DNA of 64,000 nucleotides, taken from the NCBI RefSeq assembly GCF_014207595.1, contig NZ_JACHGY010000001.1:2176836-2240835 (forward strand), written 5' to 3'. This stretch comes from Algisphaera agarilytica. Its GTDB lineage: Bacteria; Planctomycetota; Phycisphaerae; Phycisphaerales; Phycisphaeraceae. Below are positions 55,915 through 64,000 of the stretch, piece by piece. The notes beneath the pieces are model-generated. The model worked only from the letters and a program-made list of their open reading frames with translations. It searched no databases and was not told the DNA's origin. A program made the position numbers and the translations under genes. Within the stretch, counting starts at the first letter, position 1; each line of letters begins with the position of its first letter.

Positions 55915-56475
55915 ATGAAGTCTATGTTTAAAGCCGGTGCACTCGCCCTGTCGTTCGCGGTCTCCGGTGCTGCCTATGCTCAGCCCCAAATCACGGTGAC
56001 CCAAGACGTCTCGACGGGCGGAAACGCGCTGTTTACCTTCGAGATCAACGCCAACGGCGTCAACTACGACACCATCAACTTCACCACCACCGCGACCGCC
56101 GGCCAGTTCCTGCAGACCGAGACCGCGGTTGGCGTGTACAACTTTGTTGCCGGTAACGATGACTCGGACATCCTGGGTCTTCCCACGATCGGCTCGGGCC
56201 TCTCGGTGCTTGGCAATGTCGATACCACCTCGGAAATCGCCGGCACCATCACCACCTTCGGTGGCGCTCCCACCACCTCGCTGAACGGCGGCTTCGCCCA
56301 AGTCGTCTTCGCCGATGGCGAGCCCGGTGCCGGTCAGTACCAGGCCCTGTTCGCTCTCAACGGTGATCAAGTGGCTGCGGTCAACGGCAGCTACGTGATC
56401 CCCGAGCCCGCCTCCCTGGCCCTGGTTGGCCTCGGTGGCCTGGCCATGGCGGCCCGCCGCCGGCGCCTCGCCTGA
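55915..56475 (+). CDS. Small PEP-CTERM protein
   Basis: A 186-residue exported protein. ATG at 55915 sits seven bases after GGAGAG (a nearer ATG at 55909 is too close). The signal peptide ends after AYA (about residue 22). The mature part is beta-rich and acidic with few charges and no Cys, and ends with VIPEPASLALVGLGGLAMAARRR, a textbook PEP-CTERM signal. The ligand or partner is unknown; the proximity to a dockerin-like protein makes a cohesin-like fold worth testing, but I cannot show this. Confidence 0.85.
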   Translation: MKSMFKAGALALSFAVSGAAYAQPQITVTQDVSTGGNALFTFEINANGVNYDTINFTTTATAGQFLQTETAVGVYNFVAGNDDSDILGLPTIGSGLSVLGNVDTTSEIAGTITTFGGAPTTSLNGGFAQVVFADGEPGAGQYQALFALNGDQVAAVNGSYVIPEPASLALVGLGGLAMAARRRRLA

Positions 56476-56520
56476 TCCCGGATCGTTTGATCGGATCGAC
56501 AATTTAGACAGACAGCAAAG

Positions 56521-56551
56521 GCCCGGAGCTCCTCGTGACTCCGGGCTTTTT
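56521..56551 (+). terminator. Rho-independent terminator after the PEP-CTERM pair
   Basis: An 8-bp stem gcccggag (56521-56528) / ctccgggc (56539-56546), a 10-base loop and five T (56547-56551). It closes the 51.6-56.5 kb cluster. Confidence 0.88.
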
Positions 56552-56660
56552 CGTGGTTTGGAGCGGAGATGAAGCTTGCGGGGGGGTGTGGTATCGTGTG
56601 GGATTCGCGGCCGGTTTGGCCGTGTGAATGCCTGTTTTACATCCCCGTTAGGAACCTCCG

Positions 56661-57902
56661 ATGGCCGCTTCGTCCGACCCCAAGAAAATCGTCCTCGCCT
56701 ACTCCGGCGGGCTCGACACCTCCGTCATCCTGCCCTGGCTCAAGGGCCGTTACCCCGGCGTGAAGCTGGTCTGTTTTGCCGCGGAACTCGGTCAGGGCGA
56801 TGAGCTCGACGGCATCGAGAAGAAGGCCTACGCCAGCGGCGCGGACGAAGTCGTCGTGAAGGACCTGCGTAAAGAGTTTGCCGAGCAGTACTGCTTCCCG
56901 ATGATCCGGGCCCACGCGGTGTACGAGTCGGACTACCTGCTGGGCACCTCGATCGCCCGGCCGCTGATCGCCAAGCACCAGGTCATGGTCGCCAAGCAGA
57001 CCAAGGCCGACGCGGTGGGCCACGGCGCGACCGGCAAGGGCAACGACCAGGTCCGCTTCGAGCTGACCGCCCGGGCGCTTAATCCCAAGCTCAAGATCAT
57101 CTCGCCGTGGAAAGACCCCGTGTTCATCGAAGACGGCCTGACCGACCGCGAGACCGCGATCGACTACGCCAAGAAGCACAAGATCCCGATCGACCAGACG
57201 ACCAAGAAGATCTACTCGCGCGACCGCAACCTCTGGCACATCAGCCACGAGGGCGCCGAGATCGAAGACCCCGCCACCGAGCCGAACTGGAAGAACTGCC
57301 TGGTCATGTCCGTGCCCGTCGAGAAGGCCCCGGCCAAGGCGCAGTACGTCACCGTCACCTTCGAGAAGGGCAACCCCGTCGCGGTGGACGGTAAGGACTT
57401 CAAGGGCGCGGGCCACGAACTGATCGCCCGGCTGAACAACATCGGCGGCCAACACGCCGTCGGCCAAACTGTGCTCACCGAGAACCGCCTGGTCGGCATG
57501 AAGTCGCGCGGCGTGTACGAAACGCCCGGCGGAACGATCCTCTACGAAGCCCACAAGGCCCTCGAACAGCTCTGCCTCGAACGCGACCTGTGGCACGAGA
57601 AGATCCGCCTCGCCACGCGGTACGCCGAGCTGACCTACAACGGCCAGTGGTTCCACCCGCTCCGCGAAGCGCTGCAGTCCTTCATGGACGAGGCGAACAA
57701 GGTCATCACAGGTACCGTGAAGGTCAAGCTGTATAAGGGCACCGCGATGGCCGTCGAAGCCGACAGCCCGCAGAGCCTGTACGACCCCGAGCTCGCCAGC
57801 TTCGCGATGGACGGCTACGACATCACCGCCGCCCGCGGCTTCATCGACCTCTACGGCCTGCCCATGCAGGTCCGCGGCATGCGGCAGAAGGTCAAAAAGT
57901 AA
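56661..57902 (+). CDS. argG: Argininosuccinate synthase
   Basis: A 413-residue arginine-biosynthesis enzyme that joins citrulline and aspartate with ATP. The ATP-binding P-loop AYSGGLDTS (13-21) and the conserved YAS..DE...KDL stretch are present; HGATGKGNDQVRFE and SRGVYETPGGTIL are family hallmarks. Normal length; AGGA lies 9 bases before the ATG. Other arg genes are not adjacent. Confidence 0.96.
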   Translation: MAASSDPKKIVLAYSGGLDTSVILPWLKGRYPGVKLVCFAAELGQGDELDGIEKKAYASGADEVVVKDLRKEFAEQYCFPMIRAHAVYESDYLLGTSIARPLIAKHQVMVAKQTKADAVGHGATGKGNDQVRFELTARALNPKLKIISPWKDPVFIEDGLTDRETAIDYAKKHKIPIDQTTKKIYSRDRNLWHISHEGAEIEDPATEPNWKNCLVMSVPVEKAPAKAQYVTVTFEKGNPVAVDGKDFKGAGHELIARLNNIGGQHAVGQTVLTENRLVGMKSRGVYETPGGTILYEAHKALEQLCLERDLWHEKIRLATRYAELTYNGQWFHPLREALQSFMDEANKVITGTVKVKLYKGTAMAVEADSPQSLYDPELASFAMDGYDITAARGFIDLYGLPMQVRGMRQKVKK

Positions 57903-57929
57903 ACCCGCTGTCTGACGGAGTGGTTCTGC

Positions 57930-59045
57930 TTGAACACGTCTGTGACTCCCGGCTCTGAACCCGTGCATGTGCTCATCGGCTCGTACACCGAGCGGTTGGG
58001 GCACAGCGTGGGCGGTGGGCCGGGCGTGATGCTGGTGCGTGTCGATGCGGACGGCCGACTGTCTCCCGTGGGCGAGCCGGTCATGGTGCGCAACGCGTCG
58101 TATGTCAGCGTGAACGCTGCGGGCGACCGGGCGTACGCCAGCAGCGAGATCGTGGATTTCAACGGCACCGACGATGGCTGCGTGACCGTCCTCGAAGTCG
58201 ACGCAAAGAACGGCTCGCTCCGCACGCTGCAACAGGTCGGCTCGCAAGGCGTCGGGCCGGCGTGGACGCGGCCGACGGCGGATGGGCGTTACCTGCTCAC
58301 CGCCAACTACCTCGCGGGCAACGCGGTGGTGTCGGCGTTGGGTGTCGACGGACGCGTCGGCGAACCTACGGCCATCCTGCCTCACGTCGGCACCGGCCCG
58401 GACGCGTCACGTCAGGAAGGACCGCACCCCCACGCGGCGCTAACCAGCCCGGACGGCCGATGGCTGTACGTCGTGGACCTGGGCATCGACGAGGTGGTGG
58501 GTTATCAACTGGACGCGGATGGCAGAGCCAAACGGGTTGATGCGGCGGGGGCGACGCTGCCCGCGGGCACCGGGCCGCGCCACGCGGTGTGGTCACGTGA
58601 CGGCAACTTTATGTATGTCGACCTCGAACTCAGCAGCGAGATCGCGGTGCTGCGGTATCAGGCCGAGGACGGCGGGCTGTGGGTGGAGCAGGTGATCTCG
58701 TCGCTGGCCTCGCCGGATATGCACGCGGGGCAGGCGAGTCACCCGTCGGAGATCGCGGTCTCGCCGGACGGGAAGTATGTGGTGGTTGGCAACCGTGGGC
58801 CGGACGTGCTGTCGAGCTTTGCGGTGGACGAGGCGAGCGGGAAGTTGTCACCGATTGCGGATACGCCCACGGGCAAGACGCCGCGCAACTTCGCGTTTTG
58901 CGGGCCGTCATTGGTGGTCCTGGCCGAGCAGGATGCGCACCGCCTGACGAGTTTCCACTTCGACGCCGATACAGGCATCCTCGAACCCACCGGCCAACGC
59001 CTCGACGTCATGAGCCCGTGTTTCGTCTGCCCGCTGCCGGGCTGA
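57930..59045 (+). CDS. Lactonase-family seven-bladed beta-propeller protein
   Basis: A 371-residue propeller of the 6-phosphogluconolactonase/YbhE branch. Recurrent blade motifs include IGSYTERLG, SPDGRWLYVVDLG, DGKYVVVGNRG and PRNFAF. TTG start at 57930 with GGAG nine bases upstream; a GTG a few codons later is a possible alternative. Some members open 6-phosphogluconolactone, others muconolactones or unknown lactones. No signal peptide, so cytoplasmic. Downstream of argG by 27 bases. Confidence 0.82.
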   Translation: MNTSVTPGSEPVHVLIGSYTERLGHSVGGGPGVMLVRVDADGRLSPVGEPVMVRNASYVSVNAAGDRAYASSEIVDFNGTDDGCVTVLEVDAKNGSLRTLQQVGSQGVGPAWTRPTADGRYLLTANYLAGNAVVSALGVDGRVGEPTAILPHVGTGPDASRQEGPHPHAALTSPDGRWLYVVDLGIDEVVGYQLDADGRAKRVDAAGATLPAGTGPRHAVWSRDGNFMYVDLELSSEIAVLRYQAEDGGLWVEQVISSLASPDMHAGQASHPSEIAVSPDGKYVVVGNRGPDVLSSFAVDEASGKLSPIADTPTGKTPRNFAFCGPSLVVLAEQDAHRLTSFHFDADTGILEPTGQRLDVMSPCFVCPLPG

Positions 59046-59074
59046 GTGGCGATCGCATCGGTTACGATGACCGC

Positions 59075-60067
59075 ATGAAAGTTCTCTACGTCGGCGGCAC
59101 GGGGCAGATCAGCTTCGATTGCGTCCACGAGTCGGTGCGGGCGGGCTACGAGACGTGGGTGCTCAACCGCGGCAACTCCAACGCGGGGCTGCCCGCCGAG
59201 ACGAAATTCATCACCTGCGACTTCGAAGACGACTCGGCCTACGCCCAGATCGCGGACATGGGTTTCGATGCTGTTTGCCAGTTCCGGGTGTTCGGCGTCG
59301 ACAAGCTGAAGCGCGACATCGATCTGCTCACCGGTAAGGTAGGGCAGTACGTCTTCATCTCGACCGCGTCGGCCTACCACAAGCCGGTGTGGGTGCAGTT
59401 CATCACCGAGGACGTGCCACTGATCAACCCGCACTGGGAGTACAGCCGCAACAAGGCGGACTGCGAGGCGTTGCTGCGTGATTCGCAGGGATTGCCCTGG
59501 ACGATCTTGCGTCCGAGCCATACCAGCCGTGACATGTTGATCACCGCGATGGGCGAGGGCGACTTGCTCGCGTCGCGGATGGAGCGGGGCTTGCCGGTGG
59601 TGGTGCCGGGGGACGGGACGAGTTTGTGGACGGTGACCGCATCGACCGATTTCGCCCCGCCGTTTGTGAAGCTGCTGGGCAATGCGAAAGCGATCGGCGA
59701 AGACTTCCACCTCACCAGCGATCACGCGTATGCGTGGAACACGCTGTACGCGGCGCTGGGTGAGACGCTGGGGGTGACGCCGGACGTGGTCCACGTGCCG
59801 ACCGATACGCTGGTGAAGTTCAATCCCGACTGGGACGGCCCGCTATGGGGCGACAAAGTCTGGTCCGCCCAGTTCGACAACCGCAAGATCAAGTCGGTCG
59901 TGGGCGATTTCGGTTGCGACACGCCGTTGGATCAATTCATGGCCGACCGCGTCGCGGCGTATCGCGAGCGGGTTGCGGGGGCGGGTGGTCCGAAAGCCAT
60001 CGTCGCCCCCGAGCGCGACGCGTTGTACGACCGCATCGCCGCGGCGCAGCGATCCCTGGGCGGGTGA
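59075..60067 (+). CDS. NAD-dependent epimerase/dehydratase (extended SDR)
   Basis: A 330-residue protein. The ATG at 59075 puts the Rossmann loop at the N-terminus as VGGTGQISFD, a slightly altered GxxGxxG. The SDR catalytic region is degraded: ISTASAYHK supplies a Tyr, but the usual YxxxK reads YSRNKADCE further on (Tyr and Lys spaced as Y-S-R-N-K). C-terminal substrate domain is present. Like plant CSP41-type atypical SDRs, it may bind sugar nucleotides or RNA. Follows the lactonase by 29 bases. Confidence 0.78.
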   Translation: MKVLYVGGTGQISFDCVHESVRAGYETWVLNRGNSNAGLPAETKFITCDFEDDSAYAQIADMGFDAVCQFRVFGVDKLKRDIDLLTGKVGQYVFISTASAYHKPVWVQFITEDVPLINPHWEYSRNKADCEALLRDSQGLPWTILRPSHTSRDMLITAMGEGDLLASRMERGLPVVVPGDGTSLWTVTASTDFAPPFVKLLGNAKAIGEDFHLTSDHAYAWNTLYAALGETLGVTPDVVHVPTDTLVKFNPDWDGPLWGDKVWSAQFDNRKIKSVVGDFGCDTPLDQFMADRVAAYRERVAGAGGPKAIVAPERDALYDRIAAAQRSLGG

Positions 60068-60184
60068 GCTGAACGCGGTTTCCGCTCAACCCGCTTTTAC
60101 ATACTGCTCACGCAATCACAACAGCACGCTTGCACGGGCGGCGTATCTTCCGGCCTCCACTTTTTCACCCCCATGGAGGTCAGG

Positions 60185-61843
60185 ATGCAACGACAGGTCA
60201 AGGCAGCTTTCGCAACGGGAACCCTCGCCGCGGGTTTGGTTTTTGGTTCGGCGGCTCAGGCTCAGCTCGGCTTGACGGTGATCGGCAGCTACGGCTCCGG
60301 CGTCTTCGATAGCTCGGCCGCGGAGATCCCCGCCTACGACGCCGCGAGCCAGTGGCTGTTTGTCACCAACGCCGCAAGCGGCGAGGTGGATGTCCTGGAC
60401 CTGTCCGACCCGACCATGCCCAGCAAGATCGGCTCGATCAGCCTCGCCGGCTCGCCCAACAGCGTCGCGGTGTACAACGGCCTGGTCGCCGTGGCCGTCG
60501 AAGCCGCCACCGTGACCGACCCCGGCCAGGTGCAGTTCTTCAACGCCGGCGACCTGACCTCGGCCGGCTCCGCGGTGACCGTCGGCGCTCTGCCCGACAT
60601 GCTCACCTTCACGCCCGACGGCTCTAAGCTGCTGGTCGCCAACGAAGGCGAGCCCGACGGCGGCGTCGACCCCAACGGCTCGGTCAGCATCATCGACACC
60701 AACACCTTCGCGGTCTCCACCGCCGGCTTCACCGCCTTCACCGACGCCAACACCGCGACCACCGCGACCCTCGGCAACACGCCCACCAACGCCGTCCGCC
60801 GTGACCCGGGTGTCGCCACCCTCGCCGCCGACGTCGAGCCCGAGTACATCGCGGTCAGCGAAGACGGCACCACCGCGTTCGTCACCCTGCAGGAAGCCAA
60901 CAGCGTGGCCGTGGTCGACATCGCCACCAGCACCGTCACCTCGATCCATGCCCTGGGCACCAAGGACCACAGCGTCGCGGGCAACGAGCTCGACGCCTCG
61001 GACCGCGACGGCGGCATCAACATCACCACCGAGCCGGTCAAAGGCATGTTCATGCCCGACGCCATCGCCACCTACAACGCCGGCGGCGTCAACTACTACA
61101 TCACCGCCAACGAAGGCGACGACCGCGGCGAAGACGAACGCATCAAGGACCTGACCCTCGACGCCACCGCCTTCCCCAACGCCGCCACCCTGCAGCAAGA
61201 CGGCGAACTCGGCCGGCTGGGCGTCTCGACCTGGGACGGCGACACCGACGGCGACAACGACTTCGACGAGCTGTTCAGCTACGGCACCCGCTCGTTCTCG
61301 ATCTTCGATGAAAACGGCAACCTCGTCTTCGACTCGGGCGACGACTTCGAAACCATCACCGCCAACACCGCCGGCGTGGTCTTCAACTCGACCAACGACG
61401 AAAACGATTCGGAAGAAGGCCGCTCCGACAACAAGGGCCCCGAGCCCGAAGGCGTGACCCTCGGCGAGATCGATGGCAAGACCTACGCCTTCATCGGCCT
61501 CGAGCGTGTCGGCGGCATCATGGTCTACGACGTCACCGACCCCAACGCCGTGAGCTTTGAAGAGTACATCAACCCCCGCGACTTCAGCGTGGATGATGCC
61601 GACCTCGCCACCGCGGTCGCCGCCGCGACGGGCACGCTCACCTCGGACCTGGGCAGCCTCGACCTGGGCCCCGAGGGCCTGCTGTTCATCGCCGCGGGTG
61701 ACAACGCTCTGGGCATCCCGCTGCTGGTCGTCACCAACGAAGTGAGCGGCACCACCACCATCTACGCCGTGCCCGAGCCCGGCACCGCCGCCGCTCTGCT
61801 CAGCGTCGCGGGCCTCGGTCTGCTGCGTCGCCGGAAGGCCTGA
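60185..61843 (+). CDS. Choice-of-anchor-I family PEP-CTERM protein
   Basis: A 552-residue exported protein; the ATG at 60185 follows GGAGG. The signal peptide ends near residue 26 (AQA). The body is a beta-propeller-like choice-of-anchor-I domain: ANEGEPDGGVDPNGSVSIID, GNELDASDRDGGINI, ANEGDDRGEDERI and the closing GPEPEGVTLG...YAFIGLERVGGIMVYDV are its hallmarks. It ends with VPEPGTAAALLSVAGLGLLRRRKA, shown in parts, a PEP-CTERM signal. Some related proteins are alkaline-phosphatase-like or esterase-associated; activity not assigned. Confidence 0.88.
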   Translation: MQRQVKAAFATGTLAAGLVFGSAAQAQLGLTVIGSYGSGVFDSSAAEIPAYDAASQWLFVTNAASGEVDVLDLSDPTMPSKIGSISLAGSPNSVAVYNGLVAVAVEAATVTDPGQVQFFNAGDLTSAGSAVTVGALPDMLTFTPDGSKLLVANEGEPDGGVDPNGSVSIIDTNTFAVSTAGFTAFTDANTATTATLGNTPTNAVRRDPGVATLAADVEPEYIAVSEDGTTAFVTLQEANSVAVVDIATSTVTSIHALGTKDHSVAGNELDASDRDGGINITTEPVKGMFMPDAIATYNAGGVNYYITANEGDDRGEDERIKDLTLDATAFPNAATLQQDGELGRLGVSTWDGDTDGDNDFDELFSYGTRSFSIFDENGNLVFDSGDDFETITANTAGVVFNSTNDENDSEEGRSDNKGPEPEGVTLGEIDGKTYAFIGLERVGGIMVYDVTDPNAVSFEEYINPRDFSVDDADLATAVAAATGTLTSDLGSLDLGPEGLLFIAAGDNALGIPLLVVTNEVSGTTTIYAVPEPGTAAALLSVAGLGLLRRRKA

Positions 61844-61885
61844 GTCTCGACTCAACCCAACTCGACCCTCTAAAGGGAGAAAGAC

Positions 61886-61912
61886 GGCCCGGCTTATGCC
61901 GGGTCTTTTTTT
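61886..61912 (+). terminator. Rho-independent terminator after the choice-of-anchor-I gene
   Basis: A stem cccggc (61888-61893) / gccggg (61898-61903) with a ttat loop and a wobble extension, followed by a run of seven T from 61906. Confidence 0.85.
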
Positions 61913-61983
61913 GTCGGTAATCCGCTTGAGATTCTGTGTTGCGATTGCGTCCGGATGCGTTCGTGGTCATCTATACTTTCGCC

Positions 61984-63711
61984 ATGACCACAACCTCCAC
62001 CCCGCCTGCCCGTCACTTTGTCGCCGCTGATTTCGACCCCGCCGATTGGGCGCAGGTTGAGCCGTACTTCAAAACGCTGATCGAACGTGAACTCGAATCA
62101 GCTGAAGCCGTCGAGCAGTGGCTGACCGACTACTCCGAGCTCTCCGCAGTCATGAGCGAGTACGGCAGCCGTCGCAACATCGACCACGCCTGCCACACCG
62201 ACGACGAAGCGATCGAAAAAGCCTACATGCACTGGGTCGAGAACATCGCCCCCAAGCTCGCCCCCTTGGGCAACGAGCTGAAGAAGAAGTATCTCGATGC
62301 CCCGGGTTTGGCGGGCCTCAACCCCGAGCGTTACGACATCCTCACCCGCGAGTGGAAGGCGTCGTTCGAGCTGTTCCGCGAGGCGAACGTACCGCTGTCC
62401 ACCGAGGTGACCAAGCTCAACAGCGAGTACGACAAGACCATCGGCGCGATGCTCGTCGACTACGACGGCAAGACCCAGACCCTGCAGCAGCTCGCCCGCT
62501 ACCAGGAAGAGACCGACCGCGCGGTCCGGCAGGAAACCTGGGAGCTCTCGGCCAACCGCCGCCTCGAAGATCGCGAGAAAATCGACCAGATCTTCCAGGA
62601 CATGTTCGAGCTGCGCGAGCAGATGGCCAAGAACGCGGATTGCGAGAACTACCTCGAGTATTCGTGGAAGAGCTGGCAGCGTTTCGACTACACGCCCAAA
62701 GATTGCGAAGACTTTGCCGACGCGATCGAGTCGGTAATCATGCCCCGCATTGCCGAGCTGGACGAACAGCGGAAGGCGGCGCTCGGCGTGGATACGCTTC
62801 GGCCGTGGGACGGCTCGGTGGATGTGAAGGGCCGTTCGCCGCTCCGGCCGTTCCCCGAGGACGACGCGGGCGCGATGGTGAGCGGGGCCAAGGATATCTT
62901 CAGCAAGATCGAGCCTTCGCTCGCCAAGGACTTCGCCACGCTGAAGTTCGGCCGCAACCTCGACCTCGACAGCCGCAAGGGCAAGCGGGCCGGTGGGTTC
63001 CAAGCATCTTTGGCGGAATCGAAAGAGCCGTTTATCTTCATGAATGCCGCGGGCACGCAGCGGGACGTGGACACGATGCTGCACGAGGCGGGCCACGCGT
63101 TTCATTACATGTGGGCCAGCCAGGCCGAGCCGTTGACGTTCATGCAGCACGCGCCGATCGAGTTCTGCGAAGTCGCCTCGATGTCGATGGAGCTGATGGG
63201 CTGCGACCACTACGGCGTGTTCTACGACCACGAAGAAGAAGCCGCCCGCGCCAAACGCAAACAGCTCGAAGGCATCATCCGCTTCTTCCCGTGGATGGCG
63301 ACCATCGACATGTACCAGCACTGGCTCTACAGCAACCCCGGCCACGACATCGCGGCGCGGACCGTCGCCTGGAAGCAGATCGCCGGCCGATTCACCAGTC
63401 CCGTGCTCGATTACACCGGCTACGACGACGTCGTCGCCCACCGCTGGCACGCCCAGCTGCACCTGTTCCACATCCCGTTCTACTACGTTGAGTACGGCAT
63501 TGCCCAACTCGGCGCACTGCAGCTCTGGCTGAAGTACAAGAACGACCCCGCGTCCGCCCTCCAAGGCTACCGCGACGGCCTAACCCTCGGCGGCACCAAG
63601 CCGCTGCCCCAACTGTTTGAAGGTGCGGGCATCAAGTTCGATTTCACCAAGGACACCCTCGCCCCGCTGATTGATGCGGTGGCTGATGAGTTGGAAAAAC
63701 TGCCCGAATGA
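61984..63711 (+). CDS. pepF: M3-family oligoendopeptidase F
   Basis: A 575-residue cytoplasmic zinc peptidase that degrades short peptides. The ATG at 61984 is supported by family length; the upstream frame is not conserved. The HExxH zinc site is HEAGH (367-371), with a downstream glutamate in EFCEVASMSMELM as third ligand, and a C-terminal HAQLHLFHIPFYYVEYGIAQLGALQ block typical of PepF. The N-terminal helical domain is complete. It is monocistronic with its own terminator. Confidence 0.95.
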   Translation: MTTTSTPPARHFVAADFDPADWAQVEPYFKTLIERELESAEAVEQWLTDYSELSAVMSEYGSRRNIDHACHTDDEAIEKAYMHWVENIAPKLAPLGNELKKKYLDAPGLAGLNPERYDILTREWKASFELFREANVPLSTEVTKLNSEYDKTIGAMLVDYDGKTQTLQQLARYQEETDRAVRQETWELSANRRLEDREKIDQIFQDMFELREQMAKNADCENYLEYSWKSWQRFDYTPKDCEDFADAIESVIMPRIAELDEQRKAALGVDTLRPWDGSVDVKGRSPLRPFPEDDAGAMVSGAKDIFSKIEPSLAKDFATLKFGRNLDLDSRKGKRAGGFQASLAESKEPFIFMNAAGTQRDVDTMLHEAGHAFHYMWASQAEPLTFMQHAPIEFCEVASMSMELMGCDHYGVFYDHEEEAARAKRKQLEGIIRFFPWMATIDMYQHWLYSNPGHDIAARTVAWKQIAGRFTSPVLDYTGYDDVVAHRWHAQLHLFHIPFYYVEYGIAQLGALQLWLKYKNDPASALQGYRDGLTLGGTKPLPQLFEGAGIKFDFTKDTLAPLIDAVADELEKLPE

Positions 63712-63715
63712 TTGA

Positions 63716-63747
63716 GCGAATCGCGGCATACCCGCGACGCTTCTTTT
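63716..63747 (+). terminator. Rho-independent terminator after pepF
   Basis: A stem gcg-aa-tcgcgg (63716-63726) with ccgcgacgc (63732-63740), a 5-base loop and a 2-base bulge, then ttctttt (63741-63747). It starts 5 bases after the stop codon. Confidence 0.75.
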
Positions 63748-63794
63748 GACAATGGTGTGAATTATATGAAGCGCCGCGGCTTCGCCGCGTTACG

Positions 63795-64000
63795 ATGAAA
63801 CCGATGCTCCGGGTCATCGCCTATCACATGATTCTTTCCGCGTACGGGTTCTGGCTCCCCAATGACCCGCGTGGATCGTGGTCAACAACCGTTCGGCGTT
63901 ACGAATTGGCGGCGTTCGGGCCCGCGACGAAGACAGACTCCACCCAATCGGTGGCACATATCCCACACGATCAGGTCTCCCGGAGAGCAGCGAAGGATGC
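63795..64000 (+). CDS. RAYT/IS200-like Y1 transposase, 3' end outside window
   Basis: An ATG at 63795 opens a frame that stays open to the window edge (68 codons). The start HMILSAYGFWLPNDPRG, followed by a GSWS-type segment and a FGPATK stretch, matches the N-terminus of REP-associated tyrosine transposases common in planctomycetes. The HUH motif and catalytic Tyr would lie beyond the edge. A small palindrome cgcggc-ttc-gccgcg (63775-63789) lies 5 bases upstream, the kind of REP these enzymes act on. Domesticated or mobile status cannot be judged from the fragment. Confidence 0.75.
   Translation, partial: MKPMLRVIAYHMILSAYGFWLPNDPRGSWSTTVRRYELAAFGPATKTDSTQSVAHIPHDQVSRRAAKD

Overview
This 64 kb window is GC-rich, densely coding bacterial DNA. 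It most resembles a marine planctomycete of the class Phycisphaerae. That placement is inferred from three PEP-CTERM exported proteins, a dockerin-like calcium-loop protein, a planctomycete-style pseudopilin, a secreted GH16 glycanase, and several palindromic intergenic elements with a RAYT-type transposase at the right edge. No rRNA, tRNA, CRISPR array or prophage was recognised.

Layout. 1-11.5 kb is a type IV pilus / type II secretion-like operon (pilM, cut by the window edge, then pilN, pilO, a PilP-like gene, the secretin pilQ and a TPR lipoprotein). It continues, after a terminator, into an HD-GYP phosphodiesterase, a STAS protein, the ATPase pilB and the platform protein pilC. 11.5-15.9 kb (minus) holds a type IIA topoisomerase A/B pair. 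16-24.2 kb contains ruvC, small membrane and lipoproteins, a HAD phosphatase, a DJ-1/PfpI protein, an M48 protease, a GbsR/MarR-controlled operon with two DUF2071 proteins, and a PDZ-like secreted protein. 24.2-29 kb (minus) is core housekeeping: an APH-type kinase, yicC, secG, tpiA and hemC. A DAACS symporter, an RNHCP zinc protein and a 0.9 kb gene-free, repeat-rich gap follow, then dnaE (32-36 kb), a YHS protein, recQ, a DoxX-like protein, an AhpD-like protein with a divergent TetR regulator, and an RbgA-like GTPase. 41.8-51.4 kb carries an outer-membrane barrel protein, a LamG-GH16 enzyme, an orphan beta-class DNA methyltransferase, a 2-hydroxyacid dehydrogenase, a candidate small RNA, an endonuclease/exonuclease/phosphatase protein, an MscS channel and an HDOD protein. 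51.6-56.5 kb is an export cluster: a DNA-binding-only regulator, a pseudopilin, a PstS-like binding protein with dockerin loops and PEP-CTERM, and a second PEP-CTERM protein. The window closes with argG, a lactonase, an epimerase, a choice-of-anchor-I PEP-CTERM protein, pepF and the truncated RAYT gene.

How parts may work together. PilM/N/O/P/Q, PilB and PilC form an export machine whose ATPase carries an MshEN-like (c-di-GMP-binding) N-terminus and is co-encoded with an intact HD-GYP domain, so c-di-GMP control of piliation is a reasonable inference. The 51.6-56.5 kb cluster is the best candidate for an undescribed system: a PhoB-type DNA-binding domain, one pseudopilin, and a periplasmic-binding-protein fold apparently re-tooled as a surface-anchored protein. 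Short palindromes at several gene junctions fall into at least two sequence families and may be REP-like elements mobilised by a RAYT such as the one at the right edge.
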